From Exophiala sp. HKRS030 (taxonomy: Eukaryota > Ascomycota > Eurotiomycetes > Chaetothyriales > Herpotrichiellaceae), in the NCBI GenBank assembly GCA_023897205.1, contig JAHWDD010000010.1:434001-498000 (forward strand): DNA of 64,000 bases, in the 5' to 3' direction. A program made the position numbers and the translations under genes. Every line of letters starts with the position of its first letter. The first letter of the stretch is position 1. Below the pieces are notes generated by a model that ran no database searches, was not told where the DNA came from, and worked only from the letters and a program-made list of their open reading frames with translations. Positions 48,948 through 59,057 of the stretch are shown here, piece by piece.

Positions 48948-51900
48948 ATGGCTTCCTCACAACCAACTCAGCTCACACAGCCAGTCGAAGATCCCAGAAG
49001 ATTGGGGAAAAATTTGTCCAATGTATCCGAGGGTGATGCTGTCGACGTTATTTGTCTTCTACATCCAACTTCTCCTGCTGCATTCCATGCTGTCAAGGCC
49101 AACCTTGTTCATGGAAGGCAACACATCCTACAAAATGAGGACCTAGAAGACTACACCGAAGACGATATCATCTTTTCGTCACAGTACAATGCACCACGCG
49201 ATATAGCGTTACGCATATCCTCTCAAGTCAAAAATCCTCGAGACGGTTTTCGATTTGGTCGATCCAGTACTGCAAACGACATCCTCTTGACGCCCTTCGA
49301 AAACGACGTCCTTGTGAGCAAGACACACTTCAAAATCTTTGTAAACAGTCAAGGGAGTCTGATGTTGCAGGATATGTCTACAAATGGCACCATTGTCGAT
49401 GATGTTCATATCAAGGTGAAGGACCGACGTGGCAAGATTCCGGCTCCTCCAGCTACGATAGTACTTGGAAATGGCTCTATTATCTCTTTATTCAGTGGAA
49501 GAGACAGAGAGGAGATCAAGCTGATGGTTAGAATACCTTCACGTGGCGAAAGCGAAGATCTCTACGAGAAGAACCTTCGGGCATACCTTGCCGCAAGAGG
49601 AGAGGTTGCACAGTTTGCTTCAATGCGTGAAAGCTCGTATGGGAATCACTGGAATGGAGGTAGCATGTACAATTTCACTGGTCTGTTGGGCAAAGGCGCC
49701 TTTGCGACTGTCTATCGAGTCCAGACCAAGAAAGAAGGTGACATCTATGCGGCAAAAGAGCTGGACAAGCGTCGCTTTATCAAGAACGGAGTTCTCGATA
49801 TGAAGTTTGATAGCGAGCTCAACATCATGAAACATCTTCAGCACCCGAACATTGTCAATTATGTTGACTGTCATACGTACTCTCACTGGATTTATATCTT
49901 GATGGAATACGTACCATTCGGCGAGCTTTCCCAAGAACTCAGAAAGTCAGGAAGAATAGCGGAAGCCGATGGGCAACAGATTACCAGACAGATTGTACAT
50001 GCCTTGGACTACCTGCACCGAAGAAACATCACCCATCGAGATATTAAACCCGACAATATCTTGATCGCCTCCCGGTCTCCTTTGATTGTGAAGCTATCAG
50101 ACTTTGGTTTGTCAAAATGCGTTACAGATCAAGAGACTTTCCTAAAGACCTTTTGCGGCACCCTTCTCTATTGTGCTCCAGAGGTATATCCAGACTATGC
50201 GAGCTACAAACATGGCTCGGCACAGAAGCGACATCGTCTAGGGGAGCCTATTAGCAAGCCTCCTCCATCTCCCTACGATCAGTCAGTGGACATGTGGTCC
50301 TTTGGCGCGGTCATTTTCCACATGTTGTGCGGGAAGCCCCCTATCACTGGAAGAGGCGATGATCGCGGTGCCCAGATGCTTAATAATATCATGACGAAAG
50401 ATGTCGACTTCAAGCCTCTCAGAGAAGTTGGTGTATCGGATGCTGCGGTTGATTTGATTAGAAAATTACTCAACAGAAATCCCTCTCTTCGACCAAAAGA
50501 GGCTGAGTGCTTGCGACATCCGTGGCTACGCAACGTCGCTGATGTCTTCGAATACGATCTTCTTGATCAACCAGACATTCTCGATCGAGAACTCCATGTT
50601 GTTGACGAGGTGGATGAAGAAGTTCTCGATGATGAACTGATTCACGACCTCCATGCACTGACTCAGCCACCATCATCGAACCAATCTCCTGACCGCGCCC
50701 CCAAGCGAGCGAAGACCTTTGCTGATCCAGTCATCTCACCGGATGACATTACATACCCTTCATTGCCGGATCCTGGAGAAAGTTTCCTGCCGCCTACGCC
50801 AATGGCACCTCCTGCTCAGCGCTTGTTCGGTGAGATTTCTCAATCGATTTTGCGCAGTTCGGGATTGTTTGGCACTGAGCTTCCACCCACAACGACAGCC
50901 GATGTTCACGACATTCAAAATCGAGTCGAACAGATCAGCGTCAATGATTTTGGTCGCCAGGGATCGATGGGCAGCATAGATCATCCCATGGTTGCGGGCG
51001 GAGCCACTCAAGTATCAGCAGAAACTGGTAAACATCATCCTCGAGCCGGGTCAGCAGCCAGCTTAATGGGGACTGAGCATCAAATTGGTCAACTCAACAT
51101 GACATCGCCCGAGGCGGAAGTATCAGATGCCGCGTCGCCGGAGACAAATAATCCAGTGACACCGCACACACGTGAATTATCACCATCCAGTAGCGTGAGT
51201 CAACACTTGGATGACGGCTTAGGTGAAACCCTGCACGGCACTGAAGAACCAGTTTTCACGCGTCGTTTGGATCTTGGTCTGATTGCAGACCCCACGACTT
51301 TCGAAGCTGAATTGAAAGCCCGCAATGCATCGAGAGCTGAAAAACTTCGAGCCAAGGCAGATACGTTCCATGGAGCCATCTCCACGAGACCTCACCCGCC
51401 ATCTATTGAGCTTGCTACGACAATGGACGCAAAGACTGACTTCGTTGGGGACCGTGCTCCCCAGGCAGATCGAATTCTACGCCCAATCTCGAATATGGAC
51501 GCGACGAACAGAACGAAAGCCGCAACATCCCCTTTCATTGAGCCGCCGAAGCGGTTTGGTAAGTTGACCAGCATCCCAGGCTCTTTTGCAAAGGTCAATT
51601 TCAACCTTGAAGCAAGATTCACCTCCTGGGGTCGAGGCGTCGATTGCACGATCAGATACCCGGAGTTAAAGGACACCCGAATTCCCAAATATGCTTTGAA
51701 GATCACATTCTGGGCGCCAGGCATGGAAAAGCATGTCGAGCAAGGCGGTGAGTGGACCAAGATCTCCGGAGTTCGAACGGTACTGGCAACTTCTGCAAGT
51801 GGATGTATCTACGTCAATGGGGTCGAATTGCGCAAAGAGTCTCCCGATGGTGATGCAGCCTTGTTTGGAAAGATTTACACTGGCGACATCATCACCGTAT

Positions 51901-52070
51901 ATGATGGTGCCAATGGTGACTTTCTGAAGTTCCGAGTCGAAGTCACATTCGGTGATAGTGCTCGCACTCGACCAGCAAACGAGGCAGGCTTCATCGTGCA
52001 GGAAGAACGCCATCATCATCAACGTATGAAGGAGCGAGAAAGTATGAGAATTAGCAAGGCAGGACTATGA
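48948..52070 (+). CDS. FHA-kinase-FHA checkpoint kinase (Rad53/Chk2 type)
   Basis: A single exon encodes 1040 residues. The first FHA domain has FRFGRSSTANDILL and STNGTIVDD (residues about 99-170). The kinase domain begins near residue 247 with GKGAFATVY, followed by Lys in AAKELDKRR, catalytic HRDIKPDN (about 362), DFGLSK (about 384), and activation loop TFCGTLLYCAPEVYPDY. A long linker with Ser-Pro sites follows, then a second FHA-like domain near residues 870-1000 (FTSWGRGVDCTIRY, CIYVNGVELRK, GDIITVYDG). Two FHA domains flanking a CAMK-type kinase is the layout of yeast Rad53; Cds1 and Chk2 have one. The family acts in DNA damage and replication checkpoints. SQ/TQ sites, the expected phosphorylation targets, are not clearly clustered at the N-terminus. 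An alternative GTG at 48942 is not preferred. Confidence 0.88.
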   Translation: MASSQPTQLTQPVEDPRRLGKNLSNVSEGDAVDVICLLHPTSPAAFHAVKANLVHGRQHILQNEDLEDYTEDDIIFSSQYNAPRDIALRISSQVKNPRDGFRFGRSSTANDILLTPFENDVLVSKTHFKIFVNSQGSLMLQDMSTNGTIVDDVHIKVKDRRGKIPAPPATIVLGNGSIISLFSGRDREEIKLMVRIPSRGESEDLYEKNLRAYLAARGEVAQFASMRESSYGNHWNGGSMYNFTGLLGKGAFATVYRVQTKKEGDIYAAKELDKRRFIKNGVLDMKFDSELNIMKHLQHPNIVNYVDCHTYSHWIYILMEYVPFGELSQELRKSGRIAEADGQQITRQIVHALDYLHRRNITHRDIKPDNILIASRSPLIVKLSDFGLSKCVTDQETFLKTFCGTLLYCAPEVYPDYASYKHGSAQKRHRLGEPISKPPPSPYDQSVDMWSFGAVIFHMLCGKPPITGRGDDRGAQMLNNIMTKDVDFKPLREVGVSDAAVDLIRKLLNRNPSLRPKEAECLRHPWLRNVADVFEYDLLDQPDILDRELHVVDEVDEEVLDDELIHDLHALTQPPSSNQSPDRAPKRAKTFADPVISPDDITYPSLPDPGESFLPPTPMAPPAQRLFGEISQSILRSSGLFGTELPPTTTADVHDIQNRVEQISVNDFGRQGSMGSIDHPMVAGGATQVSAETGKHHPRAGSAASLMGTEHQIGQLNMTSPEAEVSDAASPETNNPVTPHTRELSPSSSVSQHLDDGLGETLHGTEEPVFTRRLDLGLIADPTTFEAELKARNASRAEKLRAKADTFHGAISTRPHPPSIELATTMDAKTDFVGDRAPQADRILRPISNMDATNRTKAATSPFIEPPKRFGKLTSIPGSFAKVNFNLEARFTSWGRGVDCTIRYPELKDTRIPKYALKITFWAPGMEKHVEQGGEWTKISGVRTVLATSASGCIYVNGVELRKESPDGDAALFGKIYTGDIITVYDGANGDFLKFRVEVTFGDSARTRPANEAGFIVQEERHHHQRMKERESMRISKAGL

Positions 52071-53815
52071 TCCTATGTGTATATTAGCAAGCAACCAACC
52101 ACTCATTCATGAACTGTACCAAACATGGCAGATTTCGGGGTACATACGGAGTATCTGGGCTGTGTGCGTGGCGAAAACCTGGGGCAGCTTTGGAAAGATG
52201 ATGATCCGGCGTTGAGGATTGTCAGTAGTTGTTGTTCCCTGCCCATCTTAATCGATTATGTAGACAATCAATGGTTGACTATTACCTTTCCGTTTGACTC
52301 CCTTTTTGGGAGTGGAACATTGCTCGTTCTCATCCCAATGTCGCTGTGGTCATGAATGGAACACTCCCGGTTCGGCATGCGCAATGGTTGTCATGTCGTA
52401 TAGAAAACTCATCAGAATCTTCCGTGCTACTCCGTACTTGTGCGAGGGTTCAAGCTGCAGCCAGAGCCAGAGGTGACACTGATTTGCAAGTACGGGTTCC
52501 TGCAGGTCAGGCCGGGATGGGGATTGCTTTTTGAGCAGGACACGGTGGAGGCAACACTCATTCTTTACCTCTTGTAAAGGGTACGAATAGTTCTTGGTCG
52601 GTCTTCACCATACAACTAGCAGGGGATGTCGAAGCACTAGGCCAATACAAGTCTGAAGGCCGCCGCTCAGAGGATCAGAGGATCTACAGTATTCGTAACA
52701 CACCGAACTTAAAGGTGGAGTCGGAGAACTTATCATTTTCCTTTCCCATACAGTTGCATGTGGGAAGTCGAAAAGCCAGCAGGTGAAACAATTAAAAAAA
52801 GAAAAGGAGAAGCGGGATGCACGTACAAATACAGAGAAGGGTGTATTAGGTATTGATTGTTTCGATCCCAGGACAAGGGAGTGAGATCTGTGTGCGCGCG
52901 TGTGTCTCTCTCCCCCGCGCATGACATTTTGCGCGTCCTTGCATGTGTGAATTTAGCCTGGTACACGAGATACATCTCAAGGTTTGGTTTGTCAAAATCT
53001 TGTACAACTCCTGCAGACAAACAAGAGTCTAGCCGCATGGATATGATTGGGACCTAGGATATCTTTCAGCACGCCCTAAGCAATGTTCAGATTGTAAGAG
53101 CTAGGACTTGTAAGCAGTCACTCCATATATGATAATAAACGTACGGAGTAGCAACACTCCAGAATAGATCTTGCATGGGACTTCTTCGTAATAAGTAGTA
53201 TTAGTATCGGATATGAATGGGATACAAGTCCGTACAGTGGATGGAATTATTTTATAATCCTCCGTATGCCGCTTGGCGATGCGAATCCCGGTCCGTTCAG
53301 CCTCCACCCGTTTTCCCTTGAATACTTTCTTGTGTCATGGTTGTTGGCTGCATCGCTCTTCAGGAAACATACGGAAAGTGAAGAAGGAGAATGAAATTCA
53401 CAATGACCACCTTTTCTCCATTCACTCAAACCTCGTCACCCTAATGTCTCCCCGACTTGACTTGACTTGACGAACCCTCACATGTCCGGAATCTCTGTCC
53501 TTAAAACCACCCTGCGTCTTTGACAGAGCCTCACTACTCCTCGTACTCCTAGCCTTGACTTTGTTCACGAAACGACCAAACGAACGACACAAGAAAAGAA
53601 AAAGAAAAAAAAGACCATTTCTGCCTGCGTCGTTGTCTTCCTTCAAGACTCCATACAACTCGGAGCAGCAATAACTTTTTGTCGGCGTCGTCCTCTCACT
53701 TCCTGCGATAGTCCTCCTTCCTTAACTTCGCCGATCACATGTCCTGCGCTATTTCGGTCCACCACCTCCTCGTCCTGTCCGCCTAGATTTCCATTCGCAT
53801 CCTCCTGTCGCTCAG
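52071..53815. other. Intergenic region with TACGGAG-type motifs
   Basis: Holds the kinase 3' UTR and the GT34 promoter and leader. TACGGAG-type words occur at 52145-52153, 52428-52437 and 53141-53150. The last several hundred bases are C/T-rich, as expected for a leader. No gene is seen. Confidence 0.6.
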
Positions 53816-55535
53816 ATGTCCTCCTCGACGCGGACTCCCTCCCCACTGCCAACTGGGCGATGGTCATCAGCACAGGGCTCCTCCTCCTCCTCATCCGCCG
53901 CTGGACGGGCGTCCACCCCAAACGGTCTTTATGCGGGATTAAACGGCTACAGTGGTAACCATGATGATGGCCAGTGGGCGGCGGCAAAAGCGAGGAGTGC
54001 GCAAGTGAGAGGTTTCCCGACCATCCAGACAAAAAATGAGGGTTTCTTTCAACGCTCACGACGAAAATTGACCTCTACTTTACCCGTCTTCAACAGTCCG
54101 TACACTCCATTGTCCGCCGACTGGAAAGACGTAGAGAAATTAGGTCGGAATCGGTGGTCACCGGGAAGGGACAACATCTTTTCCAGGACGAGGACCCTCG
54201 TGGGAAACCTCCTCCGGAAATGCAAGTTTTTGGTCGTCATACTGGCGCTGATTACGATCACGACTTTAACAATGTCACAGACGAGTAGGTGTTTTTTTTC
54301 CTTCCTCTTTTGGGTGTGCTGTCCACGTTGGGTGTTGGTGCGTTCTATGGCTAATCTACAGCCGTCTCCGCTGCAACTACAGGTCTACTGTCGACAATCC
54401 GAAGCAATGCACATCTCGGCGGAGGCAGCAAGTTCGTCATCGTCCTTGGTGCTAATGAAGGAGGTGGTGTCATGGAGTGGAAAGGTCCGAGAGAATGGGC
54501 GATAGAGCGTGACAGTGTTAAGAACAAGAAACGCTACGCCGAAACATGGGGTTACCAACTCGAAATCACCGACATGAGCACGAAGAAACGATACGCTCAC
54601 GAGTGGAGGGAGAGTTGGGAAAAGGTCGATCTCTTGCGGAACGCAATGGCGAGGTATCCTCAGGCCGAGTGGTACGTTTGATATAAACAGGCACAATTCG
54701 TGTTTTGTTTGATCACCGGAGGAGTGTGTGTACTAACATGCCGCTTCGTAGGTTCTGGTGGCTTGACCTCAACACCTTCATCATGGAGCCTTCCAAGTCT
54801 CTACAGTCTCACATCTTCCGCGATCTCCAGAACAACGTCTACCGCGACATCAACGTCTACAACCCTCTCAACATCACACATCCTCCTGTAACAAGATTCC
54901 TCGACCCGATCTCCAGATCACCCACGGGCGACAACCTTACCTCTTCCATCGACATAATCATACCTCAGGACTGCAGCGGGTTCAACTTGGGATCCTTTTT
55001 CATCAGAAGGTCTCCATTCACAGACAGGCTGCTCGACATGTGGTGGGATCCGGTCTTGTACGAGCAGAAACATATGGAGTGGGAGCACAAGGAACAAGAT
55101 GCTCTGGAGCACCTGTATGCCTCACAACCGTACATGAGGACTCACTTTGCCTTCATTCAGCAACGCAAGATCAACTCGTTCCCTCCCGGAGCCTGTGCGG
55201 TCAAAACGAAAGAAGACCCCAAAACCAAGGACAAGGACAAGGACACTGATAAGAATAAGCCCCAGAAACCAGTCACCGACCCACGCTTCCACTATAGCGA
55301 GACAGATCGAGACTTCATGGTAAATATGGCTGGTTGCGAATGGGGTAGGGATTGCTGGGCCGAGATGTACAGCTATCGAGAGCTAAGCAATAGATTGAAT
55401 CGATCGTTATGGGAAAAAATCAAGAATTCCGTGTCCAATACATGGGCGAGCCTTAGGGGTAAGAAATCGAAAGAAGGAGCAGATTCATCCAAGAAGGACG
55501 CATCGAAAAAGGCTGAGGATGAGAAGAAATCATGA
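53816..55535 (+). CDS. GT34 alpha-mannosyltransferase (Mnn10 type)
   Basis: Three exons, 53816-54284, 54362-54671 and 54752-55535, encode 520 residues. Type II topology: a Ser-rich cytosolic tail with a basic patch, then one membrane anchor (CKFLVVILALITITTLTM, about residues 135-155). The catalytic region contains KFVIVLGANEGGGVMEW, the RKRYAETWGYQLEITD-like stretch (NKKRYAETWGYQLEI), FWWLDLNTFIMEPS in place of the D-x-D region, and the GFNLGSFFIRRSPFTDRLLDMWW region followed by HKEQDALEHLY. Mnn10 and relatives extend the alpha-1,6 mannan backbone in the Golgi. Exon joins restore AEW-FWWLDL. The protein has an unusual lysine-rich insert (PKTKDKDKDTDKNKPQKP) and a Lys/Glu-rich C-terminus. Confidence 0.9.
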
Positions 55536-56822
55536 CTTGGGCAGCCTTTTTCGACCTTTCTCAGGAGACAATATGATGATCCCCTCCTCGATCTCTTTGA
55601 TGTTGCTGGGAACGATGAGCTGATGATTCTCTCTACTTACTGTGTTACACGCTCATACATTCACACAAGCGAACACAAACAAACCCAACAGGGCCTTTGG
55701 TGGTAACAAGACCAAAAACAGAAAGGCCAACTTGTATCTAATACATGACCCCTGAATTGCATGGCGAAAGAAGGAAAAAGGCATCATTGGAACAAACAGG
55801 ACCAAGAAGGAGGGAGACCGACCCGGAAAAGGACTTTTTTTTATCCTCGTCTCCTTCACCTGGGGGCGCGGTGTTGCTCAACGGTGTTTTTTTTCGAATT
55901 CTCACTTGGGTCCTTGTGTGTGTTTTTTTTTACAACAAAAAATTTTCGGACCGATTGTGGCTGGATTGGTTCCCATACTCGTTGTCCTTTTCTTGTTTCT
56001 TGTTTCGAATAGCAAAAGGAGAAAAGAAGCGGCATAGCGTTAGTGAGGTGTTTTCTTCGAGCGTCCAAGCAAAGGTATTGCAAAGGAGTGGTGGTGGTGT
56101 CTACTGTAATGAAAAGGTTTGATTGATCAAATCGAAATCACATGGAATCAAATCAGAGTCAGACCGAGGGGGAAAGTACGGGCAGAGAGAGAGAGAGACT
56201 CAAATGTCAAAAAGAAAGAATGAAGTCGAGTTTCATTGCATTGTCACACGGGGGGGGAGTAAGGCGTCCGTTTTTGTTTTCTTTTCTTGCTCAATTGTAT
56301 TCTACTAGAACCCTTCCTCGAGGCTGGAAACCCCATTGTACGGAGTACGGGACGGGACACGATAGATGAGGACGATTCGGATCAAGATAGTCGTGTAAAC
56401 AAGGAAAAAAAGAACAGTTACAGGACTCTTGGTCGAGGACGAGGACGGACCACGGCACCGGTGGTGTCGAGGCGTCATTGAAAATTCAGAAACGAAGGTG
56501 TCAGTGTCTGTACATTTTAACGTCTCCGACCCAACGCCATCAACAATGCTTTGCCGTTTTGTTCATTATACCTGACTTGGGGATGTACCAACAACCATAC
56601 ACTGTTTGACTTGACTCGTCCGAGAGAAAAAACCTAGAGAACACCTGCATACCTTGTTACCTTTTGGACGGTGGCGAGGGAAAGCAAGAAACAAAACGGG
56701 AACGCTGCTTCTTTGAACAACACCCACAGACAGAGGCTGTCACTTTTCATCCTTTGCCAGTCGCCGTTCTCGCACACCGGCAAAAGCACAGTCGTCCCAC
56801 GACACACCAAAGGTTCCTCGAC
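55536..56822. other. Intergenic region, convergent 3' ends
   Basis: The GT34 gene and the HAM1-like gene end towards each other. T-runs, A-runs and an AG repeat (56190-56204) occur, and a TACGGAGTACGG word lies at 56339-56350. No gene is seen. Confidence 0.6.
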
Positions 56823-59057
56823 TCAGACGATATTGACGTCGAAAATGGCATTCCTCCAACCTCCACCGGTCTCTTCGTTTTCCTCCACGGTCTCCTCGGC
56901 CCTCAGGGCTTCATCGTGCCACATCTTGACCAGACTGCCGGGGGTGTAGACGTCCTTGAAGACGCCGCGCGTGGGGGCGTCGACGCCGATCCTGGTGTAG
57001 AGATCCGGATCCTCCGCGGGCGTGAGGCGCGCCGCGACGGCCTTGAGGAAAGTCACGACGTCCCGAGGGTCGGCGACGCGGGTGGCCCGCAGCCGTTCGC
57101 GGGCAAAGACCAACTCCCGGTTCATGGCCCTGAGGCCCTCGACGATCTTCTCGGCTATGGTCTTCTCCAGGGAGCGACGGACGAGGTGCTTCAACAGGGG
57201 CTTGAACAGCCACCCCAGCCAGGACAGCTTGGACTTGCGGAGATCGTAGTCGAGTTTGTGGATGTGGACCCGGACGCCGCGGAGGGTCAGGATCTGTTCG
57301 AGGCGCTCCCGGCCGATCTCGAGGTCCAGGGAGATGTCGATGCCTCTCTCGTCGAGATAGAAGCTCGCGATCCCCTCGTCGGCAAAACGGACCAGCCCTG
57401 CGTGGCCGCGGATCCAGAACCCGAGATCCTGTGCCGCAACGCTGAGACCGTTGACGGTTATGGTCATCTGCGAGGTGGTGTTCGACACGGTCTTTTTGGA
57501 GTGTGTCTTGCGAATCTCGAGGTCGTTCTTGGTCGAGACGAGGAGACGGTAGGGGAGGAAGGAGGTCGAATTGACGTTGCGACCTGGCTCGAGGATGAGA
57601 TTCTCGAGGAGCAGGTCCATCTCCGGCACGGAAACTTCGACGCGAGGTATGGGCAAGTATTGAACGCTGCGGATCAGCAATGGGAGGAAGATGTGGATGG
57701 AATCGGTGATCAGGTCTGGGTTCATGACACGGTTGGGCGGAGACAGGGCGTTGTAGATGCGGCGGGTAGCTAGAAGCAGACCGTTGACATCCTTGTCTTC
57801 CATGACCGAGTTGATGGTAACTTGAGCCTGTCGAAGTAATTTGTCAAAGTCGGTTCGGAATTCAGAGTCATGGCCCAACTTGGCAGATTTGTCCTTGAGC
57901 TCGTCCAGCTTCTTGTCAGCATTGTCGAAAAACTCTGGGTCGGTGAACATCCGTTGCACGGTGTTGCCAACGTCGACCATGAAATCTTCAAATTGAGGAT
58001 CGGACCTGGCATGGCTGAGGACTTTGTTCCAGTCTTGTTCGAGTCGCTCCCATTGCTCGCGATCGCCGAAGCTGCTCATCAGATCCCAAAAGTTGCGTAT
58101 CGCGCGATCCAACGCCGGATTGGTATGAACATCCTCTTGCGCAGTCGATATGGCCGCATCAGCAACTCGGGAATATGCGATGGCATATCTCTGGATCAGC
58201 TTGGAAATGGTGGACACCGAGTCGTGATAATCGGTCCTGCTCTTCAGGTTGAGGACAGCTTGTTTGAGGCGATACAGTAGAGTGTCGCTCTGATCACTGC
58301 CAATGTGCTCTTTGGCGCTCACAACGGTATCTGTCCCAACCTTTTTCAACTGCGAGGCAATCTCATCCGTCGCTCTCTGTGCCGTTTCCTCCACATCCTC
58401 CTTGGACGGTTGGATGCGTTCATCAGCGCCTGGCTTGGAAATGGCCTGTTCCTCCTCGGCAGACAGCTCGAGTTGCTTGCCAGTCTTCTCGGCCACTTCT
58501 GACAAGGAAAAGGCGGTGTCCGCAAGCACCTCTCTTCCTATAGTGGCAACATCATTGACAAATAAACGGAAATCCGAGTTGGTGAGGAGGAGGCTGCCGA
58601 CAGTCCGGAAGCTTTGGTATGCTGCTTGGGCGTCGGCCCTGGCTTTGACTTTGGAGGCCGAATGCGAGATGTCGTTGACGTCCAGGGAGATTCGAGATTT
58701 CGTCAGGTACCAAATGAAGTCTTGAATCTGGTCATCGCTATTTTTGTGCTGTAGAAGCTGAATGAATATCTTCAACCACGTTCGACAATTTCGAATTAGG
58801 GCGCGGCCAGAGTCGCTGAGCTCACGATTATTTGGACTGAGGAGGTCGGATGCGAGGAGGGTTCGGAGGTTGACTATGGTCTGTTCATTGGATGGCATGT
58901 ATCCCTTTGATAGAGCTCTTAGCATTTGATAAGTGTGGATTTTCTGATGAAGAGCCCTTTCACGAGCAGTGTCGTCCTCGTAGCGAGGTAACAATGGGGT
59001 CGTGTCATCTGCCCTGTTTTTACGGCCAAAGCCGCAGCAGGACGCGATGAAAGACAT
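56823..59057 (-). CDS. HAM1-like (DUF5923/DUF4449) protein
   Basis: A single exon encodes 744 residues. The start MSFIASCCGFGRK has two adjacent cysteines next to a basic residue, which could be lipid-modified. The N-terminal half is helical (HAM1-like N-terminal domain: TARERALHQKIHTYQMLRALSKGYMPSNEQTI, then LRTLLASDLLSP). The C-terminal half carries the HAM1-like C-terminal domain: DLITDSIHIFLPLLIRSVQYLPIPRVEVS, FWIRGHAGLVRFADEG, and VRVHIHKLDYDLRKSKLSW. The beta-rich C-terminal part suggests a lipid-binding TULIP/BPI-like fold, but that is inference. No membrane segment is present. I know of no defined biochemical activity. The opposite strand has a long open frame that I regard as a shadow. 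Confidence 0.85.
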   Translation of the reverse strand: MSFIASCCGFGRKNRADDTTPLLPRYEDDTARERALHQKIHTYQMLRALSKGYMPSNEQTIVNLRTLLASDLLSPNNRELSDSGRALIRNCRTWLKIFIQLLQHKNSDDQIQDFIWYLTKSRISLDVNDISHSASKVKARADAQAAYQSFRTVGSLLLTNSDFRLFVNDVATIGREVLADTAFSLSEVAEKTGKQLELSAEEEQAISKPGADERIQPSKEDVEETAQRATDEIASQLKKVGTDTVVSAKEHIGSDQSDTLLYRLKQAVLNLKSRTDYHDSVSTISKLIQRYAIAYSRVADAAISTAQEDVHTNPALDRAIRNFWDLMSSFGDREQWERLEQDWNKVLSHARSDPQFEDFMVDVGNTVQRMFTDPEFFDNADKKLDELKDKSAKLGHDSEFRTDFDKLLRQAQVTINSVMEDKDVNGLLLATRRIYNALSPPNRVMNPDLITDSIHIFLPLLIRSVQYLPIPRVEVSVPEMDLLLENLILEPGRNVNSTSFLPYRLLVSTKNDLEIRKTHSKKTVSNTTSQMTITVNGLSVAAQDLGFWIRGHAGLVRFADEGIASFYLDERGIDISLDLEIGRERLEQILTLRGVRVHIHKLDYDLRKSKLSWLGWLFKPLLKHLVRRSLEKTIAEKIVEGLRAMNRELVFARERLRATRVADPRDVVTFLKAVAARLTPAEDPDLYTRIGVDAPTRGVFKDVYTPGSLVKMWHDEALRAEETVEENEETGGGWRNAIFDVNIV

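Noticed and set aside
56664..57773. 369-codon plus-strand ORF opposite the HAM1-like gene
   Set aside because: Same reason: an antisense shadow of a conserved coding region. The repetitive Asp/Gly/Val content reflects the codon bias of the other strand.
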